DNA from: Hexactinellida sp. DTS-2022
Taxonomy: Eukaryota; Porifera; Hexactinellida
Assembly: GCA_028753945.1 (NCBI GenBank)
Contig: JAPNXP010000006.1
Location: 3,906,001 to 3,970,000, forward strand
Direction: 5' to 3'
Length of the DNA: 64,000 bases
Shown: piece by piece, positions 45,989 through 58,383 of the stretch
How positions within the stretch are numbered: the stretch's first letter is position 1
Layout of the letters: every line of letters begins with the position of its first letter
Position numbers and translations under genes: made by a program
Notes under the pieces: model-generated
Databases searched by the model: none
The model's input: only the letters and a program-made list of their open reading frames with translations
Told to the model about the DNA's origin: nothing

Positions 45989-46142
45989 CTTATATGTAGA
46001 CGGTCTATAAAAGCCCATACAAATAAGCCAAAAATTTGTAGATCGTCTATAAATTTTGTAGACCAAAAGCCCTGCCGTCTATGGATAATACAAATGTAGA
46101 TGTAAGAAAACCTGGTCTAGAAATAGACGGTCTACATATAAG
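45989..46142. mobile_element. Inverted-repeat element, family CTTATATGTAGACGG, copy 1
   Basis: Ends CTTATATGTAGACGGTCTAT and, inverted, CTTATATGTAGACCGTCTAT. Internal repeats of the GTAGA/TCTAC motif are present. A second copy is at 50040-50196. Confidence 0.75.
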
Positions 46143-47585
46143 TTATTTCTTCAATAATTAATTGGAACAGCATAAGGTTAATGGTTAAAATTACATCTGC
46201 GAATTAAATAGAAATAACATTCTAAGTTAAAATCAATTGAATGAAATACACATGTTTTGTTGAAGTTTTAATGAAACCTGATATGATAAGTAATGCAAGG
46301 GAATTTGAATATGGTCCGTATATTACGCATAGGAATGCAAACATTGCAACAGATGGCTAGTTGTTGTTGCATTTAATCTAAATGCATTTTGATTGATTGA
46401 TTGATAAAATAAGTTATTCGATCGTAAAACATAAAAATTCATAAGATATTAAGCATTTATAAGCATTTATAAGCACTAATCATTGACATCGATATAGATT
46501 GGGATAACAGATCGGAAAATTCCGATAAATATCGAAATCGGAAAGAATATCTGAATATAGTTTAAAGATATCGAAAATATCAAAAATGTCCAATTTTTTT
46601 CGATTTCTCAAAATATATTCTAAATAACAACATTCGTTAATTAAGAGGTACTTAAAAATTTCACAAATAGATTATTGTATCACAATAAATAGGCAATCTA
46701 TAATTAAAAATGGCAATACACGTTTAAGAAGTAAAGCATTACTCAAGGATTGATATACATATATCATAATTATAGAATGACAAAAAATATTAAAATATCG
46801 GTAAATTGTATAAAAAAACTTCGTAAGAATGAACACTAGGGGACCGTATTAATCGTGTTCGTACGAATGAGATTATACAGTATTTGTAAAACCTTGATGC
46901 AAGATTATCTTGTGTAAATATATGTATTGTAAGACAATCGTATAAACTAAGTTAACTAACTAATAGTATGTTTTCTGTATAATTTGTTGAGACGGTGAAG
47001 TAAATTAATTTTATCCATATACAGTTAACTGTATACTAAATTGAATAATTTTAATGCAAATAATGCATAAATATTGCTCAAATCAACAGTTTTATTGAAT
47101 CTATTGTATGCCAATAAATTTTAAATGCAAAGTATTTCTGAAAATTAACAAGAAACCGACAATAAGAGACAGCTGCTAAGCATTATCAATAAAGGAAAAT
47201 ATTTCCAAGAAAAATATTTTCCTATTCAATCAAAGCTTACCAAATTTGCATATAAGAGCTGATATGAGAAGTGATATGCATTAATATAGTTTCCAAAACA
47301 CACAAATACTACCTAAAAGTTAATCTTAATAGTTATGCGATATAATTAATTCTATAGAAATATATTGCATTATGTAATTCTAAATTATCATACAAGATTG
47401 CTAATTGATTGTCCAGGTTGTAATATTATAGAGATAGGGAAATTAAAATTCGTTTGTAGTTGAAATATAAATATGTAACTGTTATAATAGGTAAATAGTA
47501 TAGTAGACTCCGTTTAATTCGGTTAAACTAACCTTGGGCCAAAGTAACCTAATTAAGCTGAGTGAAAAATATAAATTTTATAATA
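46143..47585. other. Intergenic, nothing recognised beyond fragments
   Basis: AT-rich DNA below the DNAJC27 stop. A run of short ATCGAAAATATC-like repeats lies near 46500-46570. A CTCCGTTTAATTCGG fragment of the CTCCGC family lies near 47507. Confidence 0.5.
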
Positions 47586-47729
47586 CAGTATACTCTAATA
47601 GGAACAACAGGGGACCGTCGAAATTTGTTCGATTTATCCGGAATTCGTATTAATCGGAGTCACATACATACATTTGTATAGGCTAGGGGAATTAAACTTT
47701 ACTTTATATGTGTTGACGAGAATCTACTG
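47586..47729. mobile_element. MITE, family CAGTAGACTCTC
   Basis: Left CAGTATACTCTAATAGGAAC, right complement of CAGTAGATTCTCGTCAACAC, TA outside both ends. Confidence 0.8.
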
Positions 47730-47874
47730 TATTAATATTTATTATTGTTATCCGGCAATAATTTGAATTTCAACTAATTTTCTGATAAAAACCAATTGAG
47801 TTAACCAATTCCATAACAACAATAAGATATTACATATATAAGTGCAGGAATGAGAGTATATATATAGTGAGTGT

Positions 47875-49124
47875 TCAAGTGATCATAGTGGCTCTAGCTT
47901 TTCCAATTAACTTAAACGCTTCCTCGCTACCAGGAGCTTTATTCTTATCAGGATGTAATAGAATTGCTAAGCTTTTATAAGCACGCATTATCTCATCTTT
48001 AGTTGCATTTTTCTTTACCCCTAATAGTGTGTAATTATCTGTTGCATGTCTAATACGTTGTACTAATGCAAGTTCTTCTTCAGTGTATGATAAGGGTGTT
48101 GGTTGGGAAATAGGTTTATATCCATTTGATATCATATTTACTACTCGAGTGAATAGAGTTATCATTGCTTCAGTGATATTTTCATCAGATTTTGAGGAAG
48201 TTTCGTAATAGGAAAAGTTACGTTTTTCACACCAAATTCTTGCATCAACTTCGTCAACTTGTCTATAGGATAAGTAAATTCCTAATAAATTCATTTAGTC
48301 CATAATTTATTTTCATAAGTATATACAGTCATATCGTTTATTGTGAACTGTTGGAAATTTTAATAATTCGTATTATCAGGAAATTCGTATTAATAGGATT
48401 CACTTGCATGCATTTGTATAGGCTAAGGGGAATTAAACCTTGTACCCCTAAACCAATATTTCCCTTATCCGAATTTATATTAACGAGAGTTTACTGTATA
48501 TCTAAATGAAGACAGTCAGGTTCTTTTATTATGAACATTCAAGGGACAAAAAATGTGTTCATAATAGAGACTTCATAATAAACGAATTCAACTTAATATA
48601 AACCCTATACATATGTAAGTTGTTAAATTGGGACTGTTCATAATAAAATGTTCATAATAAGTAGACGAAATATTCTTCACAATAAGCAGACCTGACTGAA
48701 TATACTTTCACTAATCACACCTGTTTGTAAGATCTGATTTATTTCCACAAACAACAACAGCAATACGTTCCATCATTTCTTCTGACTCCAAATGTTTCTT
48801 TAACTCTTGTATCCATTTACTGAGTGAATCGAAAGACGCTTTATTACACACATCGAATACTAACAGTATACCCTGTGTGTCCTTATAGAATTCATTTCGC
48901 ACTTCATAAAAGATTGGATTTCCTGAGGTATCAAATATATTAACCTTTATTTCTATATTTAGAACATTCACTTTGGTTACCCCAAAGTCAATACCAATTG
49001 TAGGCATGTATCTTGATACAAATCTATGTTCGCAATAACGCTTTATAATACAGCTTTTCCCGGAGTCTACATCTCCAAGAGATAGGATTTTAATGCGTTT
49101 TAACTTGGTTGGATTGCTTGTCAT
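47875..49124 (-). CDS. DNAJC27: DNAJC27 (RBJ): Rab-like GTPase fused to a J domain, 263 aa
   Basis: Two exons, 48721-49124 and 47875-48262, joined in phase 2 (GTGTGA donor, TATAG acceptor). The first exon carries the GTPase: P-loop GDVDSGKS near residues 17-24, switch I MPTIGIDFG, and GNKSD near 127-131. The second ends in a J domain with HPD at 238-240 and stops right after it. Order and length match vertebrate DNAJC27 (273 aa). The family is a small Ras-superfamily branch without C-terminal prenyl cysteines; the mammalian protein has been linked to nuclear MEK/ERK signalling. The G3 box reads DTSGN where Ras and Rab proteins have D-x-A-G-Q. DNAJC27 proteins generally lack that Gln, so low hydrolysis is likely ancestral. 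Confidence 0.93.
48326..48496. mobile_element. MITE in the DNAJC27 intron, first
   Basis: Left CAGTCATATCGTTTATTGTG, right TAACGAGAGTTTACTG followed by TA. The two ends seem to belong to different families, so this may be two merged fragments. Confidence 0.55.
48513..48698. mobile_element. MITE, family CAGTCAGGTCTGC, next to the DNAJC27 donor
   Basis: Termini CAGTCAGGTTCTTTTATTAT and CAGTCAGGTCTGCTTATTGT in inverted orientation. The right end lies 22 bp inside the DNAJC27 intron, close to the 5' splice site at 48720. Confidence 0.85.
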
Positions 49125-50039
49125 TAATAATATACTAGTTTATAATATTTATGGTAATAAAATATAAATATTTTGGGGAAACAGTACAGTGAACTCTCGT
49201 TATAACGAAGTGCTTGAGACATCTACATTAAAAATAATCAATAAATTAACACCAAATATTAGCCCCCCTGGAAAAATCGCGAATAAATGCGAATAATCTA
49301 ACCTAGATAACTAGGAATATTCTAGAATAAATTACCATACAATAATTATCACACAAACAAGTGAAGGGAGTTGGTGAATAAACTAATGGTATATGTACGT
49401 ATTTCTTCAAATAGCAATTAGTAGCTCAACTCAAATAATAGCCCTCTGGGGGCAGTTAAAAAAATAGCTTATCTCTAATACAGAATAATGTAAAAACATG
49501 AAATATTCGTTGAAATAGCTTCGAATTATTTAACAGATAGATGACTGCAATTAAACTAAGCATTCGCCTGTTAATAATTAACCTAACGTATAACAGACGT
49601 GCAAACAGATGCGAATTGAACACTTACATGTAAGATAAGATTTTCAAATGTCTTAAATTTAAAATTGAAACATCTGCAATCCATTCACTAATTACCAAAA
49701 TTAGTCTAACTACATATGAATAGTTTAAGCAGTAGGTTTCCATTAAACACTTGTTTCAACCTAAATCTTCAAGATTATTGTAATTAAATTAGAATCAATT
49801 AAGGTTACATCTGAAACCAGAATAATCTAGTCTACTTATTCGATTACTAAATATTGATACTAGTATGCCATATCAGCATTATGCCTGCTCATTATCGAAT
49901 AATTACGTAATCATTCATATTTAATATTCTTTAATCCGACTACAATAAACTCTTACTAGAGCTACCGGTTAATGGAAAAGTACACTCGATCTAAAGTGAC
50001 CTAATTAAGTGGAGTATACTGTACTCTATAAAGATCTTC

Positions 50040-50196
50040 CTTATATGTAGACGGTCTATAAAAGCTCAAACAAACTCAGTTAAAATTTGTAGATTGTCTA
50101 TAAATTTTGTAGCTCAAAAGCCCCTACCGTAGTATATGGCTAATTCTATTTAAGTCAAGACAACATGGTCTAGGAAATAGATGGTCTACATATAAG
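50040..50196. mobile_element. Inverted-repeat element, family CTTATATGTAGACGG, copy 2
   Basis: Starts CTTATATGTAGACGGTCTAT and ends with the complement of CTTATATGTAGACCATCTAT. Same internal text (AAATTTTGTAG) as 45989-46142. Confidence 0.75.
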
Positions 50197-50244
50197 TTTT
50201 ATTCTATAATTAACTCTAATTATGAAATGTTGCATATTCACATA

Positions 50245-50429
50245 CAGTCGACTCCGCTTAATAGAGCCACCGGTTAATAGATTTCTCTGCTTAATCGGGT
50301 TAAAATTTCACAGTATTTATAGGACGGAATTACATTTTGACGCAAAATATTTTCGGTTAATAGATTTCTCCGCTTAATCGGGTCAAAGCAACCTGGTCCC
50401 GAGGTAACTCTATTAAGCGGAGTCTACTG
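50245..50429. mobile_element. TA-flanked MITE, family CAGTCGACTCCGC (best copy)
   Basis: Termini CAGTCGACTCCGCTTAATAG and CAGTAGACTCCGCTTAATAG, TA on both sides, 185 bp. Confidence 0.9.
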
Positions 50430-51124
50430 TATATTTAATCAGTACTAAATAAGTTATCTGGTAAGTACTATAAAGTTTAAACTACAAACATTATGTTGCA
50501 ATTCACAAGAAATATTTTCACATCTGCAGTAATAAAACCTACTAGATAAAGACCGAAATTAATTTAAGTCTATTAGTCTACTAGTGGCTATTACTAATGT
50601 CTCGATTTATGTTACACATCAGTTACACTGTATAATCTAATATATATCACGTGCTATATGCTATAAATACAAGTAAGCTTTACAAATGCAACACTAGGCA
50701 GCTGCTATAACATTAGTTCAAATAATAGCCATGTAGTATTGTGATAGATAGTGAATGTACTCATAAATTACTTAATAGTTTACTAAAGCAATTTTGATAT
50801 GACTTGAGTAGGAATTGTATAATGAATAACAGAGTGTTTATATGATGGAGAGTCCGAAATAACATATTAATAGAATGTATTTATATTTCGATAAACAATT
50901 ATAATGAATGTAATGCAGGCTTTTATAAATTGGACTTTGTTTGTGTTTGGGAAATTAGAAAGATTCCCATAGACGTAATATAAACTATCAAATTCAGTCT
51001 AATTCTAATCTAGAATGAACTTTGACCCCAGTATCCATCAATGCTAATTAATCAGCTTGATAGCTCCATAGAGTCTATTGAATTTATCAACAGGCTTGTC
51101 GACACGAATATATGTAGATAATTA

Positions 51125-51294
51125 CAGTAAACTCTAGTTATAAAGAAGTGCTTGGGACCTGTAATTCCTTCGTTATATCGGGATATTCGTTATAAGCGGA
51201 TAATAATTAATGCTTTTAGTGCTCTGGGGAAAATATCCATTCGTATAAGCAGATATTTCGTTATATCCGACTTCGTTATAACGCGAGTTCACTG
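51125..51294. mobile_element. TA-flanked MITE, family CAGTGAACTCTCGTTATAACG
   Basis: Termini CAGTAAACTCTAGTTATAAA and CAGTGAACTCGCGTTATAAC, TA on both sides, 170 bp. Confidence 0.88.
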
Positions 51295-52511
51295 TATATT
51301 TCCAAATATCGAAATGTTTGTCATGTAAAGTTTGAAAGAATGCATGATAAACACACTTTGACAATTTGATTAGGGAAAATATTGTCTGAATTAAACGAGT
51401 TGGTAGAATATTAATTTGTGTATTATAGAAGGCAAACATGCAAATATATCTACATACATATCCATGGTACTAAACATATGTTATTCAATACTTATTTGAA
51501 CAATATGTAATTTAAACACATTAATCACTTAAAATCCCATTATACTCTCACCAAACAACTTAGAGTAGTTGATTAGCACATTAATTTTGTAATTGAATTC
51601 AAAAGAAATTAAATTAAGTTGAAAGTTTAAGTCAACAACCTTACTAGTATAACTACATTGGATTTCACCATATTGAAATATACTATATAGACATTCACCT
51701 GACTAAATTAACATTGCTAAGTACAGATCTCTCTTAACCTGCAAATCAAGCAGTAATATTATTATAATTACAAATACAAACTCTATATCTGGCCACAAAT
51801 GCATTGAATAATATTAATTATTCAAATGGCGAGAATGGTAACTGAAGCCCTACAAATGTTTGGTTTTAAAAATCAACCATTGAATTAAGAGTTTATTGCT
51901 CGAATAATTCTATTAGCAAGTTATTTTCAGTCCCCTAGCGAGCATTTAATGATATTAATTATGTTCCTATAATAGCAAATTTGCCTATTAGCAAGTAAAT
52001 TTAGTGTAAAATGTGACTTGCTATTACGCAAACGCCACTGTACTTCTACATTCGAAAAGGTGAAATTAATTATCTTTTAAAATGACCTTGCCAGTTTTAA
52101 AATTACATTTAAAAGGTGTTGACCATATTCTAGAAATTATAATGGAAATAAATAAATTGCCATTAGTTAGTATTGTTTATTATGATACTACATCTTTTCA
52201 ATTAAGTTTTATATTTATTTCCCTTTAACGAAGGTTTACAAAATAAGAACAATGTTCAATAGGTATTTTATTATCAAAATTCGTTTCAATCAACATCAAT
52301 TTACAATTTGGGTGAAATAAAAATTACATAATCAATTATAATAGGGTATCATTAAATCAAGCATCTGTATTGTCTTCATGATTCCAGAAGAAATACCTTC
52401 ATACTAAATAAGTTTAGATAGTAAAATAGGTTATTAAGTGAAGTGATAGGTTTTGATGGGAAACAAGCAAGGAGTTGATAGTGATTAGCCGTTACGCGTA
52501 GTGAGGGCAGC

Positions 52512-53043
52512 TAGAATGCTAGATCGTCTAGTTTGTTGACTACGATTTGTTGCTATTGGAAATAAACAATATAAATAATCATTTTCTAAAAAAAAAAAAA
52601 AAATTGAAAAAAATATTTACTTCGTCATCTTGATGTATAAGCTGTTGTAGATGTATAATGTATTCTTTTGCACCTCTAAGTATATCCAATTGTGTTACTT
52701 CAGAATTTGGGTAGTCTCCATCAATTGCATCTCTCAACATTAGTAGGAAATGGTTGTACTGTGATTTTCCTAAGACAGGCTTTAAGGTTGATTTAGATTG
52801 TGATTTGAAGCTTGAACTTCTTTGTGGCTTAGATTTGCTGAGCTGTTTACGAGTTGATTTCACTTTTATTTCAGATTTTGTTGCAAGTGTGCCTAAAAAA
52901 TTAAAAATAGTAAAATATGTATCAAATAAATAGGTTAAAATTTTGTGTTTGTAATGCTATTTACCTTTGACTTGTACTGTACTGGTAGCTTTAGGGCTGG
53001 ATGGTGAAATTATAGTGCTTTCTCCACCTGTTGTTTTAGTCAT
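52512..53043 (-). CDS. Small HLH protein lacking a basic region, about 130 aa
   Basis: Exons 52965-53043 and 52621-52892 join in phase 1. A third exon is uncertain. The reading 52512-52553 (13 residues and stop) uses a CCAATAG acceptor and a 67-nt intron with a long T tract; use of the TTTTAG inside that tract would give another short tail. Residues 72-111 form a helix-loop-helix: YNHFLLMLRDAI, a loop GDYPNSEVTQ, then LDILRGAKEYIIHLQQLI. The stretch before helix 1 is Ser/Lys-rich and lacks the ERxR pattern of DNA-binding bHLH factors. This resembles Id/Emc proteins, which capture bHLH partners and block DNA binding. Loss of the basic region from another bHLH class is the alternative. Confidence 0.65.
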
Positions 53044-54603
53044 TTTCCCGAGAATTTTTATGTTTTGAATTATAGTAGAATTTCAGTTCCTTTGAGTTTT
53101 ATAATGGATTTGTATTCGATCTCGCCCTTATATACTTTTTGTGTTGGATAGAATCCAGGTGAAGCACGATTACTGTGCTAGTGAACAGATTACATAGAGC
53201 GAGAACCACATTATGCAGCCAACTGAAAAGCAGCTATGAAGACTAAAAAAGGAAACTTTAAAATTTGTTTCGAGTATTGTTGGATAAGTAAGTGATGGCT
53301 TCATTAATAGGAATTTGTAGACGGTCAATCAAATAGATATTTTACCGGGAATTCAGGAAGATATGTTCCTTAAATGTTTGTATCAATTATATTACAATTA
53401 ATAAACAAATTGGTAACATAGTAAGATCACAATGTATCAAACTATAATTGGGCATTTAATATATTATCAAAATATATCGAAAAATGGAATATTGATAAGA
53501 TGCCATAAATATACAAATTTTAAAAGGAATAAAGAAATTGTGAGAGATTTTATACCCAGTTAGAATTAATCCATGGTGAATTTATTGCCTCTAAAATGTG
53601 TAATAGAGTCAAATAAGTAATTTATAAACAAAATAACTAGATAGAAATTAATCTATTACCAAATAACTGTTCGATGAGCTCATAATAATCAACCCACATT
53701 ATGAACAAATTTTATGTTCCCGAATAGTATTTTTTTAGTAAACATTTAGAAAGTAATGTAATTTAGGCACTGGCAAGGTAATTTTAGTATCAAAAATTCA
53801 CCTTTACGAAACCGGGTTTATATTGAAAAGTTGACCGATATATAAGTAAGCTTAATAATGTAAACCAATTTATTTCGCATCATTAAAGTAATGTTTTGTA
53901 TTGGTTCAAAGACGCAAAAAATATCTTCACTTTACTAAGAATCATAAGTTAGAAAGTTTATATGGAAATACACTGTTCTTGAGATTCACATAATCAGATA
54001 TAGATCTTACTAGATACTATGAAATACCTAAACCAGATGGGAAAGTAAGGAAAAGACTAGGAAATTAAACAGTGTAGGCTTCATATCCACCAGCTGACCA
54101 ATTCACATCGTAAGCAGAATCATTTGAAAGCAGTCAAACTATCAATACTAATTAAGGTCCTAATCAACTATTTGATCCATTAATTTAAAGCCAAACAGTA
54201 TGTAAAGTAGAGAGCATTAAAAGATCAAATAAGTGCGAAGGAAATTAAATGGATTAATGGTAGACAAACAGATGTAACGTTAAGATTGAAACTTTAACTC
54301 AAATTCAATGCCGTTATCAAAAATCGAGTTGCATACTAGTTGTGAATAAGCTCTCATTCAAAGGAAAAGTTAGATCATCAGCGAAATCTTATATTATAAC
54401 TGACAGCAATTTTACCCATAATATTTACCAGTTAGTACAGTTCAATCAAAAAGCATTGTAACATCACCAAGGGTCTAATTAACAGTTAATGAAACATCTG
54501 TAAACGATTCATATTGTTCTGTATAGACCATATAGTATGTAATAACAAATGGAACAACAGAGTATAATCAATTGATATTCGTAACAAAATGAGAGGTAGC
54601 ATA

Positions 54604-54735
54604 CAGTCAGGTCTGCTTATTGTGAACAATTTTTTCGTCTGCTTAATATAGAGAATTTTTATTATTAACAAGCCCTATTTATGAAGTCTCTCTAATATTT
54701 GGTCCCTTGAATGTTCGTAATAAAGAACCTGACTG
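54604..54735. mobile_element. TA-flanked MITE, family CAGTCAGGTCTGC
   Basis: Termini CAGTCAGGTCTGCTTATTGT and CAGTCAGGTTCTTTATTACG, with TA on both sides, 132 bp. Confidence 0.88.
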
Positions 54736-56164
54736 TAATTAAAACGGAATCTAAAGAAAAATAATGCCTGTTAACAATTAAGTTAGAATTAAATGCGCTT
54801 GTTAATTTGCATTAAAATAAGAAATAAATTATAGAGTCAGCTCTTAGTAAAGATTATTTTTATTAATACTAAATTCAGGTACATACTGAGAGAGGTAAGT
54901 TTTTATACATTTAAAAAATCTACCTTTATAAATTAATCCTAGCTCTTTTACAATGAAAAAAACTGAGTCTATACAGTATTCTGTATAGAACTCTTCCTAA
55001 AAAGTTTGCAAAACCGACTTATAGCAGGACTTCAAATGGACTAAAGGCATTTTCTCAAAAAATAGACAACTTTACCTTGATAATTGGCGGCCCCCTTCGA
55101 GCTGTATTAGTACGCAATATATATAAGAATCTTATTTTCTAAATATCTAAATATTTTTTTCAAATCAACTAACTCAGATGGTACGTTATACTGTATATGC
55201 AAGACTTAACTTTGTAAAAGGGAATTCATTTAAAAATATTGTAAATGTAAATTCTGATATTGTATTATTTTAAGTACTCAGGTAAAGCAAAATTGGTTCA
55301 AATAAATTTAGTATTTTCGAGTAGTTTGAAGTATTCACTTTCAAAGATTAATTATTTAAATATTCGCTTCCAAACAGTAATTATTAATGCATTAATATAT
55401 AATATCCGCTGTATACATTTACATGGCTCCTAAATTACTAAATAATTTCGATGAAATTCCATGCAAATGTGAGTGTCAATAGAATTATAAATTTTCAAAT
55501 GTAATAGTCGATAAAATCACTCAAAAACAAAGTTTATGTGCCAGTTTTCGCAAAGTAAACAGTTCCCAATAGTATATTGAGAAAACTAGAATAAAATTCG
55601 CGAATCCATGTAGTACCATAAGCATGCAGGAAGTCAAATAATTCATATGTGAAAGAATAATCACTATTTCCATTTCAATCGTCCATATGTCTGATTACTA
55701 CCAAAATCTAGGTTTTAATAAATAAAGTCTATGGAAACACTAGCCATAATTAAAGCCCGTTTGATAACTTAAAATGCTATAACAAACAGTTAATAGCAAT
55801 TAACTTATCTCAAAATACCAATGTCTTCTTGTAATCGACGTAGATTTAAGCAGAACATATTATGAGTATGTAACATTAATTAAAACAAACGTATAAGATA
55901 AGTCGGAGACTGCTATATTATTCAAATAGACAAATATTCAAGTTATTAACTACGTAAATAAATATGTTGTTTTATATGTATTTCAAGGAATTCTATAAGT
56001 TTCAATTATTATTCATTTATAGTTTATTAACAAAGAGAAAGTATCTAAGTTATATTTCACAAGGGGGTAATATACCGATTGAATACCATAGTAATATTTT
56101 GGTTTACATTTTAGGAATTAAAATTAATAAATACATACTACTATGTACATTTAGGTTTGTTTAG

Positions 56165-56315
56165 TATGAACATATTTTTATTATGAACAAGCCCTATGGT
56201 CCCAATTTAACAACTTACAAAGGTTTATATTAAGTTGAGTTCGCTTATTATTAAGTCTCTCTATTATGAACACAATTTTTGGTATCTTGAATGTTCATAA
56301 TAAAGAACCTGACTG
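56165..56315. mobile_element. MITE, family CAGTCAGGTCTGC (left end worn)
   Basis: Right end complement of CAGTCAGGTTCTTTATTATG followed by TA. The left end has decayed but the ATGAACA and ACAAGCCCTATGGTCCC interior is kept. Confidence 0.75.
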
Positions 56316-57021
56316 TATTTCTAAAATATTACATAATTTTAAAGAACAAACAATATGAATCCATTTAGCAATTCACTATTTTGTTTTCACCATTTTGTTT
56401 AGTAATCCAGGTTTTCAGGTTACACTACTATCCATCTGTAAGAGACGAAAAATCAATTATAATTTATCTGTAAAATCTCAAACTCTACATATGAAATCCA
56501 TATGGTAAGCATATGCTGATAAATTGAATTTTAAATAATTTAATATTACTCTACAATTAATACGATTGATTCAAACGTGATTGAATTATGATAAATAGAA
56601 TCACATATGGTAATGAAATGACACACTTGGCCTAAAGAAGAATAACGACTATCAACAGCTAGCCTTTTCAATGCAGAGAAATTGAGTGGATTCAAATCTG
56701 GATACATACTATATTCTGAATGTTAGGATAATATTGGATAGGAAGGGAAATGATAATCAAGCCAATTTCCAGATGGGAATTCAAAAAGTGGAGTATATAC
56801 GTCTGCTAGTAGATTATTAACAGATTATCCGAATGAATAAACATCATTTTTCCAGGGTGTCGTATTATAAATTGGAAAATAAAGTGTAGTTGCCAAAAGC
56901 AACAATTAGTTTTAAAATATTATGCACATTTTCATTGAATTATTATTATTATTGGAGCCAAATTTATTAACTAAGTTGAATGGATTTAATAAAAAAATAC
57001 ATCTAATTGACAAATTCATTA

Positions 57022-57177
57022 CAGTATAACCTCGTTAGTCCGAACACGGTTAATACGAACACTATTTCAGTCCACTCAAAGCCTTTTCAATACAAATTAT
57101 TTTGGTAAATACGAATTACGGATAAGGCGAACGCATTTTTACGGTCCCCTGGTGTTCGTACTAACGAAATTATAATG
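57022..57177. mobile_element. MITE, family CAGTAGAACCTCGTTA
   Basis: Left CAGTATAACCTCGTTAGTCC. The right end is a worn inverted copy, TACTAACGAAATTATAATG. Confidence 0.75.
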
Positions 57178-58383
57178 TAATTTCCATATAAGATGGCAAA
57201 TTAAATAAATAAGTTAGTATAACTACTTTTGTATCAATAAATTCCACATTCCTTATGAATTGATTTCATCATCAGCTAATTAAGAATACCATATAAACAT
57301 ACAGATTTAATTGTCCTATTCAATATAAATACTGTGATAATTATAACAAGTACCATGAGGTTAAAATTTCCGATATTTTCCAGGTTTTCTTAAATGTATA
57401 AATAGATGAACCATATTTATAACCATTACATAAACAATGATAAATCAAATTGTTAAGGAATCTTGATGTAGTTCGGTTATAATATAAACAAATAAAGTTC
57501 ATTAACAATTTATATAATAAGAAGTGGTAAAGTATCTCACTACAATATAAACATGACTTTTGTTTGTTTCGAATTTATGTTCCAACTTATTAAATAGCTA
57601 GTACATCTGTAATGAAGTGGTAAAGTCAGGCACAGTCAGAATAGATAACTTGTTATCTCAAATTTAAACGAAGAAATACATTAACAACTATTTGCTGAAT
57701 TATTACGTAATTAAGACAATGGAAATGAACAACTTGATTAGGTAATTATTAGTAGAATATCTTCATTGATAATAATGTCAGTCATAATTGAGACGCCATA
57801 TTGAACAGAATATATTATATTTGGTAATAAACTTAACACAATTGCAAAGCATTAATTCAGTTGTTTATAGTGGATTAGATTTAAAGCATTTTTTATCAGG
57901 AATTCTTATATATTGGTCAACACTTTTTCAATATAAAAATCTGGCTTTGCAATGGTGAATTTTGATGTAAAAATTACCATGCCAGTGGCTCTAACTTACT
58001 TTAGAAAGGTATTGACCGATATAAGAAAAAAATTCTTTATAAAGGTTCATTAGAGTTGAACACGTTTAAATTCTGAAAGATTAATTTTGTAAACCTAAAA
58101 CGAATGTTTTACAATACGTATTTATTTGAGAGTGGAATAAAATCGAAATTTTTTATGCAACTTGGAAAAATATGGATTTAATACCTAGTGCCATGTGTAA
58201 TATATGTCGGATAAAGCGAGCAAATTCCGGCGGTTCGTACTAACGAAAGTTGACTTTGGCAAATGAGATGAATTCTCAACAAAATCCACTAAATATTCAG
58301 TAGAATTCTACAAACAATAATAATGATAAATATATTTACAAATAGATAATAATCTAATCATTCAATTCGAATAAATTTACAGT

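Larger units (their letters stand above)
49125..52511. other. Intergenic between DNAJC27 and the HLH gene
   Basis: No coding signal. Holds an isolated left MITE end (CAGTGAACTCTCGTTATAAC, 49187), ATTAGCCCCCC and CTGGGGGC fragments (49260-49455), the elements at 50040, 50245 and 51125, and a worn CAGTGGCGTTTGCG-type MITE ending at 52040. An open frame at 51173-51439 overlies the MITE at 51125. Confidence 0.55.
53044..58383. other. 5.3-kb interval without a recognised gene
   Basis: Very AT-rich. Contains the elements at 54604, 56165 and 57022. Stretches of a shared repeat with GGCACTGGCAAGG and TTTATATTGAAAAG lie near 53765-53835 and 57925-58020. The open frames at 54486-54671 and 55964-56164 overlap MITE sequence or have no conserved feature. 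Confidence 0.55.
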
